From: Orrella marina | GTDB taxonomy: Bacteria; Pseudomonadota; Gammaproteobacteria; Burkholderiales; Burkholderiaceae_B | Direction: 5' to 3' | Assembly: GCF_003058465.1 (NCBI RefSeq) | Contig: NZ_CP028901.1 | Location: 3,782,001-3,846,000 of the forward strand | Length of the DNA stretch: 64,000 bases | In this document: positions 55,994 through 64,000 of the stretch, piece by piece | How the letters are laid out: each line of letters opens with the position of its first letter | Position numbering within the stretch: position 1 is the stretch's first letter | The notes under the pieces: generated by a model | Databases searched by the model: none | What the model was told of the DNA's origin: nothing | Seen by the model: the letters and a program-made list of their open reading frames with translations, nothing else | Position numbers and translations under genes: made by a program

Positions 55994-56144
55994 GTTATTG
56001 CTCCGTCAAGACACGTGAGTGTGTCGATTGTGGTTTAGCTTCGATCTGTCGCAGACGTCTGGTGCTGAGCAGATCGAGATGCCTGATCGCTCAGGTGACT
56101 GCCAGGTTTGAACAGACAGGGCGTGAGCGTTTCATGACGGATAA

Positions 56145-56161
56145 ATGCAAGTCCTGTGCCA
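56145..56161 (-). promoter_or_regulatory. Sigma-54 (-24/-12) promoter for ytfE operon
   Basis: On the minus strand the sequence is TGGCACAGGACTTGCAT, which matches TGGCAC-N5-TTGC exactly. It points toward ytfE, about 150 bases upstream of the start codon. Confidence 0.8.
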
Positions 56162-56201
56162 CATTTTAGTTCATTGATTTATATGTAATTTAATCTATTG
56201 T

Positions 56202-56214
56202 GGTAAAAAATACC
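56202..56214. promoter_or_regulatory. NorR box 1
   Basis: GGT-AAAAAAT-ACC fits GGT-N7-ACC, the palindromic NorR enhancer element. Confidence 0.8.
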
Positions 56215-56225
56215 CAATTAAATCA

Positions 56226-56238
56226 GGTTTATATTACC
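56226..56238. promoter_or_regulatory. NorR box 2
   Basis: GGT-TTATATT-ACC fits GGT-N7-ACC. The centre is 24 bases from box 1. Confidence 0.8.
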
Positions 56239-56246
56239 CGGTGCTG

Positions 56247-56259
56247 GGTTAATATAACC
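56247..56259. promoter_or_regulatory. NorR box 3
   Basis: GGT-TAATATA-ACC fits GGT-N7-ACC. The centre is 21 bases from box 2, and 53 bases before the norR start. Confidence 0.8.
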
Positions 56260-56311
56260 ATGCTTTCGCGTCGTTTCACGACGTCGACCCTTCCCTCGTC
56301 ACCTGGGTGCC

Positions 56312-57904
56312 ATGAGAACCGAGCTGTCCCTGATCCTTGACCTGATCACCGATCTGCCATTGTCGATGCGGGCCCAGCGACTGGTGCGTACGCTGCGCGA
56401 GCGATTTTCCTGTGACGCGGTCGGTTTGCTTCGGTCAGAGGGTGATGCCCTGATTCCTGTCGCACTTGACGGACTCGCCAGTGAGGCGATGGGGCGAAGG
56501 TTTGTACTAGGGCAGCATCCGCGGCTTGCGAAGATTATGTCGGCGCGTGAACCGGTTCGGTTCGTACCAGGCGATCCCACCCCGGATCCATACGATGGAC
56601 TGCTGGATCAGCGCTGGGGAGAGCCATTGCCGGTGCACGACTGCCTGGGCGTGAGCCTGTATGTGGAGGGGCGGCCCTGGGGAGCGTTGACACTGGATGC
56701 TTTGCCGGATCGCACTTTCACAACACGTGACATCACGGCCTTGTCCGCCTACGCCCAGATTGCGGCAGCCAGTATGCGGGTGTCCAGACTGGAAGAGGAT
56801 TATCGCAGTCTGAAACTCTTGCGTGGCATGCAGAGTGATGCCATGGCCAGTGTGCCTCACGATGCGCAGATCGTCGGGCAGAGCGCCGTGATGCGGGCGC
56901 TTCTGAGTGAACTCGATGTGGCATCAGACTCGGATCTGCCTGTTTTGCTGCTGGGTGAAACCGGGGTTGGCAAGGAGCTGTTTGCATTGCGAATTCACAG
57001 GCATTCCCCACGGGCTGACAAGCCCATGATTCATGTCAACTGTGCTGCCTTGCCCGAGTCACTCGCCGAAAGCGAGTTGTTCGGGCACCTGAAAGGGGCA
57101 TTCTCAGGGGCAGGTGCAGATCGTGCCGGCCGGATCGAAGCCGCTGACGAGGGCACACTCTTTCTGGACGAAGTCGGAGAGTTGCCCTTGAGCATCCAGG
57201 CCAAGTTGCTGCGTACCTTGCAAAACGGCGAGGTTCAACGTCTGGGCGAAGACCGGCCGCGCCGGGTCAATGTCCGTATCGTGGCCGCCACCAATCGTAA
57301 TCTCACCGAGAACATCAAGTCTGGACGGTTCAGGGCCGATCTGTATCACCGGCTGTCGGTTTATCCCGTCCATGTTCCGCCACTGCGGGAAAGAGGGGGC
57401 GATGTGCTGTTGCTCGCAGGCCGGTTTCTGGAACTGAACCGTGCCCGTCTGGGTCTGCACAGTTTGCGTCTGTCGCAGGCGACTCAGCAAGCGCTCACAA
57501 GCTACGCCTGGCCGGGCAACATCCGCGAACTCGAGCACGCCATCAGCAGGGCAGCACTGCGCGCAGCCAGCAGAAAAACATCCAGAGATGTCATCGTGAC
57601 CATTGAGCCGGAAATGCTCGGACTCGATCCTGATGTCATTGGCCAGCCCGGTTATCAGGGGAAGGGTCTCGGAGATGAAGATGTCAATGCTGACACCGGC
57701 AGACGTGCCAGTCAGGATCGTCTCAATCCAGGCATGCAGGTGATGGGACTACGTCATGCGACTGATCAATTTCAGCGAGAGTGCATTCAGCAGGCACTGG
57801 AACGGCATGGTGGAAACTGGTCTGCCGCTGCTCGAGCGCTTGATCTGGATGCGAGCAACTTGCACAAGCTGGCAAGGCGACTGGGCGTGCAGTCGCCCGC
57901 ATGA
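56312..57904 (+). CDS. norR: Nitric oxide-responsive sigma-54 activator NorR
   Basis: A 530-aa protein with an N-terminal GAF domain for the NO-sensing non-heme iron, a AAA+ domain (Walker A GETGVGKE, 215-222; the sigma-54 contact loop reads GAFSGA at 262-267 instead of GAFTGA), and a C-terminal Fis-type helix-turn-helix (HGGNWSAAARALDLDASNLHKLARRLG). It sits divergent from ytfE next to three NorR boxes, so it controls the ytfE-hemerythrin-nitronate monooxygenase operon. norVW or norB is not in the window. Confidence 0.93.
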   Translation: MRTELSLILDLITDLPLSMRAQRLVRTLRERFSCDAVGLLRSEGDALIPVALDGLASEAMGRRFVLGQHPRLAKIMSAREPVRFVPGDPTPDPYDGLLDQRWGEPLPVHDCLGVSLYVEGRPWGALTLDALPDRTFTTRDITALSAYAQIAAASMRVSRLEEDYRSLKLLRGMQSDAMASVPHDAQIVGQSAVMRALLSELDVASDSDLPVLLLGETGVGKELFALRIHRHSPRADKPMIHVNCAALPESLAESELFGHLKGAFSGAGADRAGRIEAADEGTLFLDEVGELPLSIQAKLLRTLQNGEVQRLGEDRPRRVNVRIVAATNRNLTENIKSGRFRADLYHRLSVYPVHVPPLRERGGDVLLLAGRFLELNRARLGLHSLRLSQATQQALTSYAWPGNIRELEHAISRAALRAASRKTSRDVIVTIEPEMLGLDPDVIGQPGYQGKGLGDEDVNADTGRRASQDRLNPGMQVMGLRHATDQFQRECIQQALERHGGNWSAAARALDLDASNLHKLARRLGVQSPA

Positions 57905-58069
57905 AGCAGCCCATCGGGTCAGGTCCACGGGCACAGGGCGAGGCAGGCAATGTGGGCCCGATTGTCTTTGAGAATATCAAGGAATGATGTACAACCCGCA
58001 CTGGTTCGTACGGGTGGGCGTCGTTGCTGCGAAGTCCGAACCGATTGTCGCTAAACCAGGGGAACAGGA

Positions 58070-59416
58070 TTGCAGCAGCCAGCCAGTCAGGAGCATCCCG
58101 ATGCGATGCTCAGCAAGGGTATTCTAAGGCCAGGGGTCAGACCGTCCGAGGTCTTCGGATGGGCGCTTTACGACTTCGCAAACTCCGGCTATACCACCGT
58201 GGTCCTGACCGCGGTTTTTTCGGCATATTTTGTGGGTGTAGTGGCCGGGGGTGAGTCGCTCGGCACGCTGCTCTGGACCGTGACCCTGAGTCTGTCCAAC
58301 CTTCTGGTGATGCTGACGGTACCCGTGATCGGGGCATGGGCCGATCGCCACCAGTCCAAGCGACGCGGACTGGTCTGGACAACAACGGGGTGTGTGCTTG
58401 CAACCGCCGGGCTGGCCACTGCGGGTCCCGGGGAGCTCGCCTGGGCCATGATCCTGGTCATACTGTCGAATGCCTTTTTCAGCTGGGGCGAGGCCTTGAT
58501 CTCGGCCTTTCTGCCAGGTATCGCCCGTCAGGAGTCCATTGGTCGCGTCAGCGGCTGGGGGTGGGGGTTTGGGTATCTGGGGGGCATGCTCACGCTTGGT
58601 ATCTGCCTGGCTTATGTGATCTGGGCGCAGGATCAAGGACAGACTGCGGAATCATTTGTGCCAGTCACCATGTTGCTGACAGCGGGCGTCTTCGCGCTGG
58701 CAGCCACAGTGTCGCTGAGTCTGCTGAAAGAGCGTGGTGTGCCAGGTCAGTCCGTCGGCCGCAGCAATGCATTCAAGCGACTGCAGCAGACCTGGCGTCA
58801 TGCGCGGGAATACTCAGACTTTGTGTGGCTGCTGGCCTGTACAGTGGCATACATGGGTGGTGTGGCAGTGGCCATCGCACTGGCCGCGATTTATGCACAG
58901 GAAGTGATCGGTTTCGGGCAGGATGAAACGATGCTGCTCATTTTTGTGTTGAACATTGCGGCTGTCATCGGTGCGCTCATTTTTGGGTACGGGCAGGATC
59001 TGATTGGACACAAGCGTGCGCTGGCACTGACTCTGCTGGCCTGGTTTGCGACGTGTCTGATAGCTGCTGCAGTGACGACCAAATCCGGATTCTGGGTGGC
59101 AGCAACGATTGCGGGACTGAGCATGGGTGCGAGTCAGTCGGTGGGCAGGGCGATGGTAGGGTTGCTTGCCCCGTCAGACCGTCTTGCAGAGTTTTATGGT
59201 TTGTGGACATTGGCGACCCGGGTGGCGAGCATCATCGGTCCGCTTATGTACGGACTGGTGACCTGGTTGAGTGATGGTGATCAGAGACTGGCAATCAGTG
59301 CGACCAGTCTCTTGTTTGTCGCCGGATTGATTCTCATGTTGCCGATCAATCTGGAGCGAGGCCGGCGTGCGGCAGCAAATGCCTCGCCACCACTTGCTCG
59401 CGATCGGATGCGCTGA
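58070..59416 (+). CDS. UMF1-type MFS transporter (Atg22-like)
   Basis: A ~448-aa polytopic protein with 12 hydrophobic helices. The N-terminal EVFGWALYDFANSGYTTVVLTAVFSAYF and the loop NAFFSWGEALISAFLPGIARQESIGRVSGWGWGFGYLGG are typical of the UMF1/Atg22 family, which exports amino acids in yeast vacuoles and has unknown substrates in bacteria. The start is TTG at 58070 with AGGGGA upstream; an ATG at 58106 is an alternative. Transcribed alone after norR. Confidence 0.85.
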   Translation: MQQPASQEHPDAMLSKGILRPGVRPSEVFGWALYDFANSGYTTVVLTAVFSAYFVGVVAGGESLGTLLWTVTLSLSNLLVMLTVPVIGAWADRHQSKRRGLVWTTTGCVLATAGLATAGPGELAWAMILVILSNAFFSWGEALISAFLPGIARQESIGRVSGWGWGFGYLGGMLTLGICLAYVIWAQDQGQTAESFVPVTMLLTAGVFALAATVSLSLLKERGVPGQSVGRSNAFKRLQQTWRHAREYSDFVWLLACTVAYMGGVAVAIALAAIYAQEVIGFGQDETMLLIFVLNIAAVIGALIFGYGQDLIGHKRALALTLLAWFATCLIAAAVTTKSGFWVAATIAGLSMGASQSVGRAMVGLLAPSDRLAEFYGLWTLATRVASIIGPLMYGLVTWLSDGDQRLAISATSLLFVAGLILMLPINLERGRRAAANASPPLARDRMR

Positions 59417-59469
59417 TCGAGGCGACTTGTGGAGGCTTCACTCCACATCACATCGCTTCAGCACATCCT

Positions 59470-60249
59470 TCACATGACACCGCGAAATGCGCCACCATCG
59501 ATCAACAGGTTCTGTCCGGTGATGTAGCCCGCGTAGGCACTGCAAAGAAAGGCGCAGGCGTGGCCGAATTCACTCGGAACGCCCAGTCGCCTGGCAGGCA
59601 CCGTTGCTGCCGCGAGCTTGAGTTCTTCTTCAACTGTGCGCTGGGCAGCGGCGGCGCGCTTGACTGCGTTGCCACGCAGTCGATCCGTATCAAACTTGCC
59701 CGGCAGCAGGTTGTTGATCGTGACGTTGTGGTGAGCGACATCCCGGGCAAGGCTTGCAACCACCCCGGTGAGCCCGGCGCGTGCGCCATTTGACAGAATC
59801 AGTGACTCCACAGGCATCTTGACCGACATGGATGTGATGTTCACGATACGGCCAAACTGGCGCTCGATCATGGGATCGATGCAGGCTTTGATGAGTTCGA
59901 TCGGTGCCAGCATGTTCTGCTCTAGCGCCTTGATCCAGTCTTCCCGCTCAAATTCCCTGAAGTCGCCCGGCGGTGGGCCACCCGCATTGTTGATCAGAAT
60001 GTCGACCTGGGGCGCAGCCGACAGGAGCTGCGTCTGCACAGCGGGGTCGGTCACGTCGCCAGCGACGGCATGGACAGTGACTCCGTTTGCGTGGGCCAGT
60101 TCCTGGGCCGCACTTTCCAGTGTGGACTGGGTTCTGGCATTGATCACCAGGTTCACGCCTTCCTGGGCGAGTGCCTGTGCACATCCATAGCCCAGCCCTT
60201 TGCTCGCGCCGCATACCACGGCCCACTTTCCTTTTAGCCCGATGTCCAT
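59470..60249 (-). CDS. SDR family protein with atypical active site
   Basis: A 259-aa short-chain dehydrogenase-like protein. Cofactor motif GASKGLG (14-20) and NNAG (87-90) are present. The catalytic Ser (S140 in NITSMS) is there, but the Tyr-x3-Lys pair is replaced by S153 and R157 (SNGAR). A subgroup of SDRs has this substitution, so it is not a recent inactivation. AGGAGACG precedes the ATG at 60249. Function unknown. Confidence 0.82.
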   Translation of the reverse strand: MDIGLKGKWAVVCGASKGLGYGCAQALAQEGVNLVINARTQSTLESAAQELAHANGVTVHAVAGDVTDPAVQTQLLSAAPQVDILINNAGGPPPGDFREFEREDWIKALEQNMLAPIELIKACIDPMIERQFGRIVNITSMSVKMPVESLILSNGARAGLTGVVASLARDVAHHNVTINNLLPGKFDTDRLRGNAVKRAAAAQRTVEEELKLAAATVPARRLGVPSEFGHACAFLCSAYAGYITGQNLLIDGGAFRGVM

Positions 60250-60330
60250 CGTCGTCTCCTCAGAAGCTGTTGTCCGACTCAAAGAATACAGGCTTGGCGT
60301 CCCCGTGTGCGAGTCGTCAGGATCACTGTC

Positions 60331-60822
60331 TCAGATGGCTTCTATGTGAGAAATGTCAATTTCGAGCCTGGTCGGCTTCTGAATCAGTTCGATCAGTACC
60401 ATCGCCCGGCGTTCGCCATCGTCCATCTGGTAAATCGCCTCGATACCGGCGAACGGACCGCTGATGATGCGAACCACGGCACCTTTCTGGTAGGGCGATT
60501 CCGGTGCATCCTGCCGTTCCTGCTGGATCTTGAGAATTTCGATCAGACGCGGATCGACTCTCGCAGGTTCGTTGCCAAACGTCACGAGTCTGGTCACACC
60601 AAGAGTGGAACGAATCGGGGCCCAGCTGCGCCCGGACATGGTGGTATCGAGCTCAATGAACAGATAGCGCTTGAACAGGGGCTCATGAACCACTTTGAGA
60701 CCTCTCTTGGTGGTTTTCTTTTTGGCGAGTGTCGGCAAAAAACATGTGAAACCCTGACGCTGGAGGTTTTCAAGTGCCCGATGCTCCTGCCTCGGCTTGG
60801 TGTGTACGACAAACCAGAACAT
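60331..60822 (-). CDS. rfaH: NusG-like transcription elongation factor, RfaH type
   Basis: A 163-aa NusG paralogue. The NGN domain begins FWFVVHTKPRQEHRALENLQRQGF with KKKTTKRGLKVVHEPLFKRYLFIEL, and the KOW region is KGAVVRIISGPFAGIEAIYQMDDGERRAMVLIEL. The short N-terminus and this spacing resemble RfaH, which binds polymerase at ops sites to promote long operons. No ops site or LPS/capsule operon is in view, so RfaH rather than another specialised paralogue is likely but not certain. Confidence 0.8.
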   Translation of the reverse strand: MFWFVVHTKPRQEHRALENLQRQGFTCFLPTLAKKKTTKRGLKVVHEPLFKRYLFIELDTTMSGRSWAPIRSTLGVTRLVTFGNEPARVDPRLIEILKIQQERQDAPESPYQKGAVVRIISGPFAGIEAIYQMDDGERRAMVLIELIQKPTRLEIDISHIEAI

Positions 60823-61180
60823 ATGTATATCAAATCATCCATGTTTCCCGGGCCTGAATCCAGATCCTCCTCCTTACTCTAGCAGAGTTTGGAGTCTCCC
60901 GGATGCGCCTTCAGGCCCGGGCTTGACGACTCGTTTCAAGTGTCCGGGTGCCGGCCTGGCACACCAATTGCTTCAGACAAAAGGTCATGGTCTGCCAGCA
61001 GAAGGGCATGCTGTCGCGAGTGGCACCTGCCAGGGCTTTCTCGCCGTGCGGAACACGGTGCTGATGCTGGTGCATGAGCACCAAAGTGGTGCCAGACGGT
61101 GCAGAGCCGGTCACGCCAGGCTGGATGGCGTGATTAACAAGAGCAAACGGACATGGGAAACACAAACAGGAAGACGACGC
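60823..61180. other. rfaH leader and TRAP promoter region
   Basis: About 360 bases between divergent genes. The rfaH side carries the large inverted repeat at 60847-60921. The TRAP side has GC-rich imperfect hairpins (GTGCC...GGCAC near 60943; GGTGCT...AGCACC near 61060) without a recognised riboswitch. Confidence 0.45.
60847..60921 (-). repeat. 12-bp inverted repeat in the rfaH leader
   Basis: Arms CCCGGGCCTGAA (60847-60858) and TTCAGGCCCGGG (60910-60921) are perfect complements separated by 51 bases, starting 25 bases upstream of the rfaH start. On the minus strand the loop contains an AAGGAGGAGG Shine-Dalgarno-like run. It would fold as a stem-loop in the mRNA leader if transcription starts farther upstream. 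Confidence 0.5.
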
Positions 61181-61729
61181 ATGAGTGAAGGATCGACCAG
61201 ATCGCAGATGCAGTTAAGCGGGTTCGCGAGAGCCTGCGATGACATCAGTCGTCGGCTCTCTTCGATGACTGACCGGGTTTGCGTCGGGTTGATGGGCCTG
61301 CTGGTGCTTGACGTCTGGCTAGGCGTTTTTGCGCGCTACGTCTGGCCATTGCCGATCACGTTCATGGAAGAGGCGGCACGATATCTGATGATCTGGATTG
61401 CGTTACTCGCTGTGTCGAGTTGTATCCGCCGGCGCGAGCATATCGGGATGCAGATGTTGTTCGTGATGTTTCCCAGGTGTGTTCAGCGGATTTTGCTTGG
61501 TGCGATGGATCTGCTCGGGATTCTGTTCTTTCTTGTGCTTTTTTACTATGGGCTGGGTATGGTTGAACGCGGTGCCCGGGTCTCGACCATGATCTACGGG
61601 ATTTCCAAACAGTTGCCATTTGCTGCAGTGCCAGTCAGTGCCGCGCTGGCGATCACTCAGCTGGCATTGGTGGCCGTACGTGATCAGCTTCGGCTCAGGC
61701 AGGACTCGACCCTGGTGGTGTGCCCATGA
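61181..61729 (+). CDS. TRAP transporter small permease (DctQ type)
   Basis: A 182-aa membrane protein with four hydrophobic helices, typical of TRAP DctQ. Blocks FARYVWPLPITFMEEAARYLMIWIALLAVSSCIRRREHIGM are characteristic. AGGAAG precedes the ATG at 61181. Its stop overlaps the start of the large permease gene (ATGA). Together they form the membrane part of a sodium-driven uptake system for organic acids. Confidence 0.92.
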   Translation: MSEGSTRSQMQLSGFARACDDISRRLSSMTDRVCVGLMGLLVLDVWLGVFARYVWPLPITFMEEAARYLMIWIALLAVSSCIRRREHIGMQMLFVMFPRCVQRILLGAMDLLGILFFLVLFYYGLGMVERGARVSTMIYGISKQLPFAAVPVSAALAITQLALVAVRDQLRLRQDSTLVVCP

Positions 61730-63018
61730 TCGAGGTCGGCCTGACGTTTGTCATTCTGCTCCTGCTTGGTATGCCAATCGGTTACACGATCGGCCTGGCC
61801 GGTATGGTGGGTATGTTCACCATCGGTGGACAGGGACGCTATCTTGCCATGGCACCTGACCGGTTCTTTGCCGGACTGGATCTGTTCACCTTTCTGGCGA
61901 TGCCGTTTTTCATACTCGCAGGCGAAATCATGAACCGTTCGGGTATCACGGATCGGCTGATCGGTCTGGCCGACGCGCTGGTTGGCTACTTGCGAGGCGG
62001 GATGGCACATTCAAACATGGTGGCCTCAGTCATGTTCGCCGGACTCTCAGGCGCGGCGACAGCGGATGCTGCTGCTTTCGGCAACACGCTCGTTCCTGCA
62101 ATGGTCAAGCAAGGGTACAGCCGCCCGTTCGCCTGTGCCGTGACGGCAGCCGGCTCGATCATCGGACCGACGATCCCGCCATCGAATCTGATGGTGATCT
62201 ATGGGTCGCTCATGGGGGTTTCTGTGGCTGGGCTGTTTGCCGCCGGTATTCTTCCAGGGCTGTTAATTTGTCTGGTCTGCATGGCCACCATTGCCGCGCT
62301 TGGCAAACGCCTGAATCTGCCTGTCAGCAAGAATCGGCCGAGTCTGATGAGGATTCTGCTGGCCTTCAAGGATGGGCTGGCTGCGCTGGTGATGCCCGTG
62401 ATGATTCTGGGTGCGATTCTGGGCGGTATCACTACGCCGACCGAAGCAGCCTCGCTTGCGGTCCTTTACGCGCTCGTCATGGGGTGTTTTGTTTACCGCA
62501 AAGTTGGTTGGTCGGACTTGTATCTCATGCTGATGCGGACCGCCCGGATCACCGGTGTGGTGTTTCTCATCATCGCGAGTGCCTCGATCGTTGGCTGGTG
62601 GATGACGTTCAACCAGATTCCGCAGATGATTGCAGCCTCGTTCCTGGCGGTCTCTGACAATCCGGCGGTGATCATCGCCATGGTTCTGGCGTTGCTGCTG
62701 ATCATTGGCATGTTCATGGATGTCAACGCGCTGCTGATCATTCTGGCTCCTGTGCTGGGACCCTTGAGCGTCGCAATCGGCATGGACCCCGTTCACGCAG
62801 GTGTGATGATCGTGCTGGCCTTGAACCTCTCCCTGATGACCCCGCCAGTCGGTGCCTGTCTGTTTGTGCTGGCCTCGGTAACAGGCGAAAAAATTGAACG
62901 GATTGCAAGGTCGCTCTGGCCGTTTTTGCTGGCAGAGCTGGCCGTGCTCTTTCTGGTGGCTTACTGGCCATCGCTCACCCTCACAGTTCCCCGGTGGCTG
63001 GGTATGACCACAAACTGA
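61726..63018 (+). CDS. TRAP transporter large permease (DctM type)
   Basis: A 430-aa protein with about 12 transmembrane helices. It begins IEVGLTFVILLLLGMPIGYTIG, has the conserved SGAATADAAAFGNTLVPAMVKQGY and AAGSIIGPTIPPSNLMVIYG blocks, and ends in TPPVGACLFVLASVTG. Start ATG overlaps the small permease stop by four bases. Couples sodium movement to uptake of the substrate held by the DctP receptor downstream. Confidence 0.94.
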   Translation: MIEVGLTFVILLLLGMPIGYTIGLAGMVGMFTIGGQGRYLAMAPDRFFAGLDLFTFLAMPFFILAGEIMNRSGITDRLIGLADALVGYLRGGMAHSNMVASVMFAGLSGAATADAAAFGNTLVPAMVKQGYSRPFACAVTAAGSIIGPTIPPSNLMVIYGSLMGVSVAGLFAAGILPGLLICLVCMATIAALGKRLNLPVSKNRPSLMRILLAFKDGLAALVMPVMILGAILGGITTPTEAASLAVLYALVMGCFVYRKVGWSDLYLMLMRTARITGVVFLIIASASIVGWWMTFNQIPQMIAASFLAVSDNPAVIIAMVLALLLIIGMFMDVNALLIILAPVLGPLSVAIGMDPVHAGVMIVLALNLSLMTPPVGACLFVLASVTGEKIERIARSLWPFLLAELAVLFLVAYWPSLTLTVPRWLGMTTN

Positions 63019-63088
63019 GGAATCCACCTTGCCTGGCGGTAGTGAGCACTGACTCGTCACTTGTCCAGGCGACTGAACAGGAGTCAAC

Positions 63089-64000
63089 ATGAAACGATCG
63101 TTAAAAAAACTTGCCATGACTGCATTGACTGCTTCGGCTCTGCTGGCAGGGCCGGCACTGGCAGAAAAGACCATCCGGCTTGCGCACTTGAATCCAGACA
63201 ATCCGTTTGACAGTCACTCGGCCGCAATGTCCGCGGTGTTCAAGAGCCTGGTTGAGACCGGCACCAATGGCAGCCTCAAGGTTGAGGTGTTTCCCAATGG
63301 CCAGCTGGGCAAGGACGATGAAGTGATCCAGCAAGTGCGTGACGGGCTGGTGCAATCAGCGATCTCGTCGGCTGGTGGCATCGCTGCCCATTACAACCTG
63401 GTGGGCGTGTTCGACATGCCTTTTGCGTTCCCGAACATTGGAGTTGCCCAGGAAGTCATCAATATGGATAGTCCGTTTGGCAAGAAGTTTGCCGCTGACC
63501 TGGAGCAAAAGACCGGGCTTAAGGTCCTCGGCCTGCTGGACTCGGGCGGGTTCTTTGCTGTGAGTAACTCCAAGCGCCCGATTCGTACCGCAGATGATTT
63601 CAAAGGGTTGCGCATCCGGACCATGACTTTGCCAACGCACGAGGCCACCATTACTTCGCTTGGTGGCCAGCCAACACCCCTGCCATGGGCTGAGGTCTAT
63701 ACGGCATTGCAGACGGGGGTGGCTGACGGACAGATGAACCCGATTCCTATCATCGCGTTTGCCAAGTTCGACGAAGTCCAGAAGTATCTCTCGATTACCA
63801 ATCATGTGATCACCCCTTACATCTGGACTATGAATGAAGATTTCTACAATGGTCTGACTGACGCCGAAAAGGCAGTCGTTGACATGGCTGCACAGGTTGC
63901 AGTCGAATCAGGTGTCGGTTTGTCTCGCATCATCGAGGCGTCTGCAGACAAGGGCTTGCCCAAGCTCGGAAAACGTATGGAAATCAACGCGATTGAACCA
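63089..64000 (+). CDS. TRAP substrate-binding protein (DctP type), 3' end cut by window
   Basis: A 304-codon fragment open at the window edge. It has a signal peptide (KRSLKKLAMTALTASALLAG, cleavage ALA|EK after residue 25). The mature domain has the DctP blocks RLAHLNPDNPFD, FPNGQLGKDDEVIQQVRDG, GLRIRTMTLPTHEATITSLGGQPTPLPWAEVYTALQTGVADG. The Arg in GLRIRTM normally binds the substrate carboxylate. AACAGGAG precedes the ATG. Expected to be almost complete (family ~330 aa). Confidence 0.94.
   Translation, partial: MKRSLKKLAMTALTASALLAGPALAEKTIRLAHLNPDNPFDSHSAAMSAVFKSLVETGTNGSLKVEVFPNGQLGKDDEVIQQVRDGLVQSAISSAGGIAAHYNLVGVFDMPFAFPNIGVAQEVINMDSPFGKKFAADLEQKTGLKVLGLLDSGGFFAVSNSKRPIRTADDFKGLRIRTMTLPTHEATITSLGGQPTPLPWAEVYTALQTGVADGQMNPIPIIAFAKFDEVQKYLSITNHVITPYIWTMNEDFYNGLTDAEKAVVDMAAQVAVESGVGLSRIIEASADKGLPKLGKRMEINAIEP

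Larger units (their letters stand above)
55994..56311. other. ytfE/norR divergent control region
   Basis: About 320 bases, very AT-rich in the middle. It contains a minus-strand sigma-54 promoter (56145-56161), three NorR boxes (56202-56259), and an IHF-like AATCAATGAACTA on the minus strand at 56167-56179, which deviates from the consensus by one base. The order promoter, bend site, enhancer is as expected for an NO-responsive sigma-54 promoter. Confidence 0.75.

Noticed and set aside
60594..60842. 82-aa frame starting at an ATG 20 bases upstream of rfaH
   Set aside because: It overlaps rfaH in another frame and shows no independent similarity; the NusG-like frame is clearly coding.
60930..61180. 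Riboswitch upstream of the TRAP genes
   Set aside because: There are several GC-rich partial hairpins, but no conserved core of any riboswitch class that I know could be recognised.

Overview
The window looks like a chromosomal segment of a Betaproteobacterium, most likely Burkholderiales/Alcaligenaceae. I infer this from mid-to-high-50s GC, a Bug/TctC-type receptor, the narK1K2GHJI-peptidylprolyl isomerase gene order, NarX/NarL and NorR. No rRNA, tRNA or CRISPR array was seen. The right edge cuts a TRAP receptor gene and the left edge cuts an autotransporter.

Region 1 (1-30 kb) is mixed accessory metabolism. It starts with an autotransporter tail and an Ldh_2-type dehydrogenase. A minus-strand set follows (Bug receptor, 2-hydroxyacid dehydrogenase, TPP enzyme, TauD-like dioxygenase) that looks like a catabolic operon for an unidentified organic acid. 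Next come a PhoD-like phosphatase, a subtilisin autotransporter, KatG, an SDR, a stand-alone acyl-CoA carboxyltransferase, small conserved proteins, a D-threonine-aldolase-like enzyme, a secreted Ntn hydrolase, an alpha/beta-hydrolase without its serine, a Tat-exported aldo/keto reductase, an ADP/ATP-carrier-like transporter, a GST, a BCCT transporter, a Yip1-like protein and a MarR regulator.

Region 2 (30.3-50.5 kb) is an anaerobic nitrate-respiration island. An ISAzo13-type insertion sequence sits exactly at the stop codon of its last gene. On the minus strand are narK1, narK2, narG, narH, narJ, narI, a parvulin-like isomerase and a small conserved protein. Divergently, on the plus strand, are moaA, a beta-carbonic anhydrase, mobB, narX, narL, moeA, moaD, moaE and mobA. 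The set supplies nitrate import, the reductase, much of its molybdenum cofactor pathway and the nitrate-sensing two-component system.

Region 3 (50.5-58 kb) continues the anaerobic theme. The class III ribonucleotide reductase is split: the glycyl-radical segment is a separate 68-aa gene between nrdD and nrdG, and tandem NrdR boxes lie upstream. A nitric-oxide stress operon follows (ytfE/ric, hemerythrin-domain protein, nitronate monooxygenase), divergent from norR. The intergenic region holds three GGT-N7-ACC NorR boxes and a consensus-like sigma-54 promoter.

Region 4 (58-64 kb) holds a UMF1-type MFS transporter, an atypical SDR, an RfaH/NusG-like regulator with a long inverted repeat in its leader, and a TRAP transporter operon (small permease, large permease, receptor cut by the window edge).
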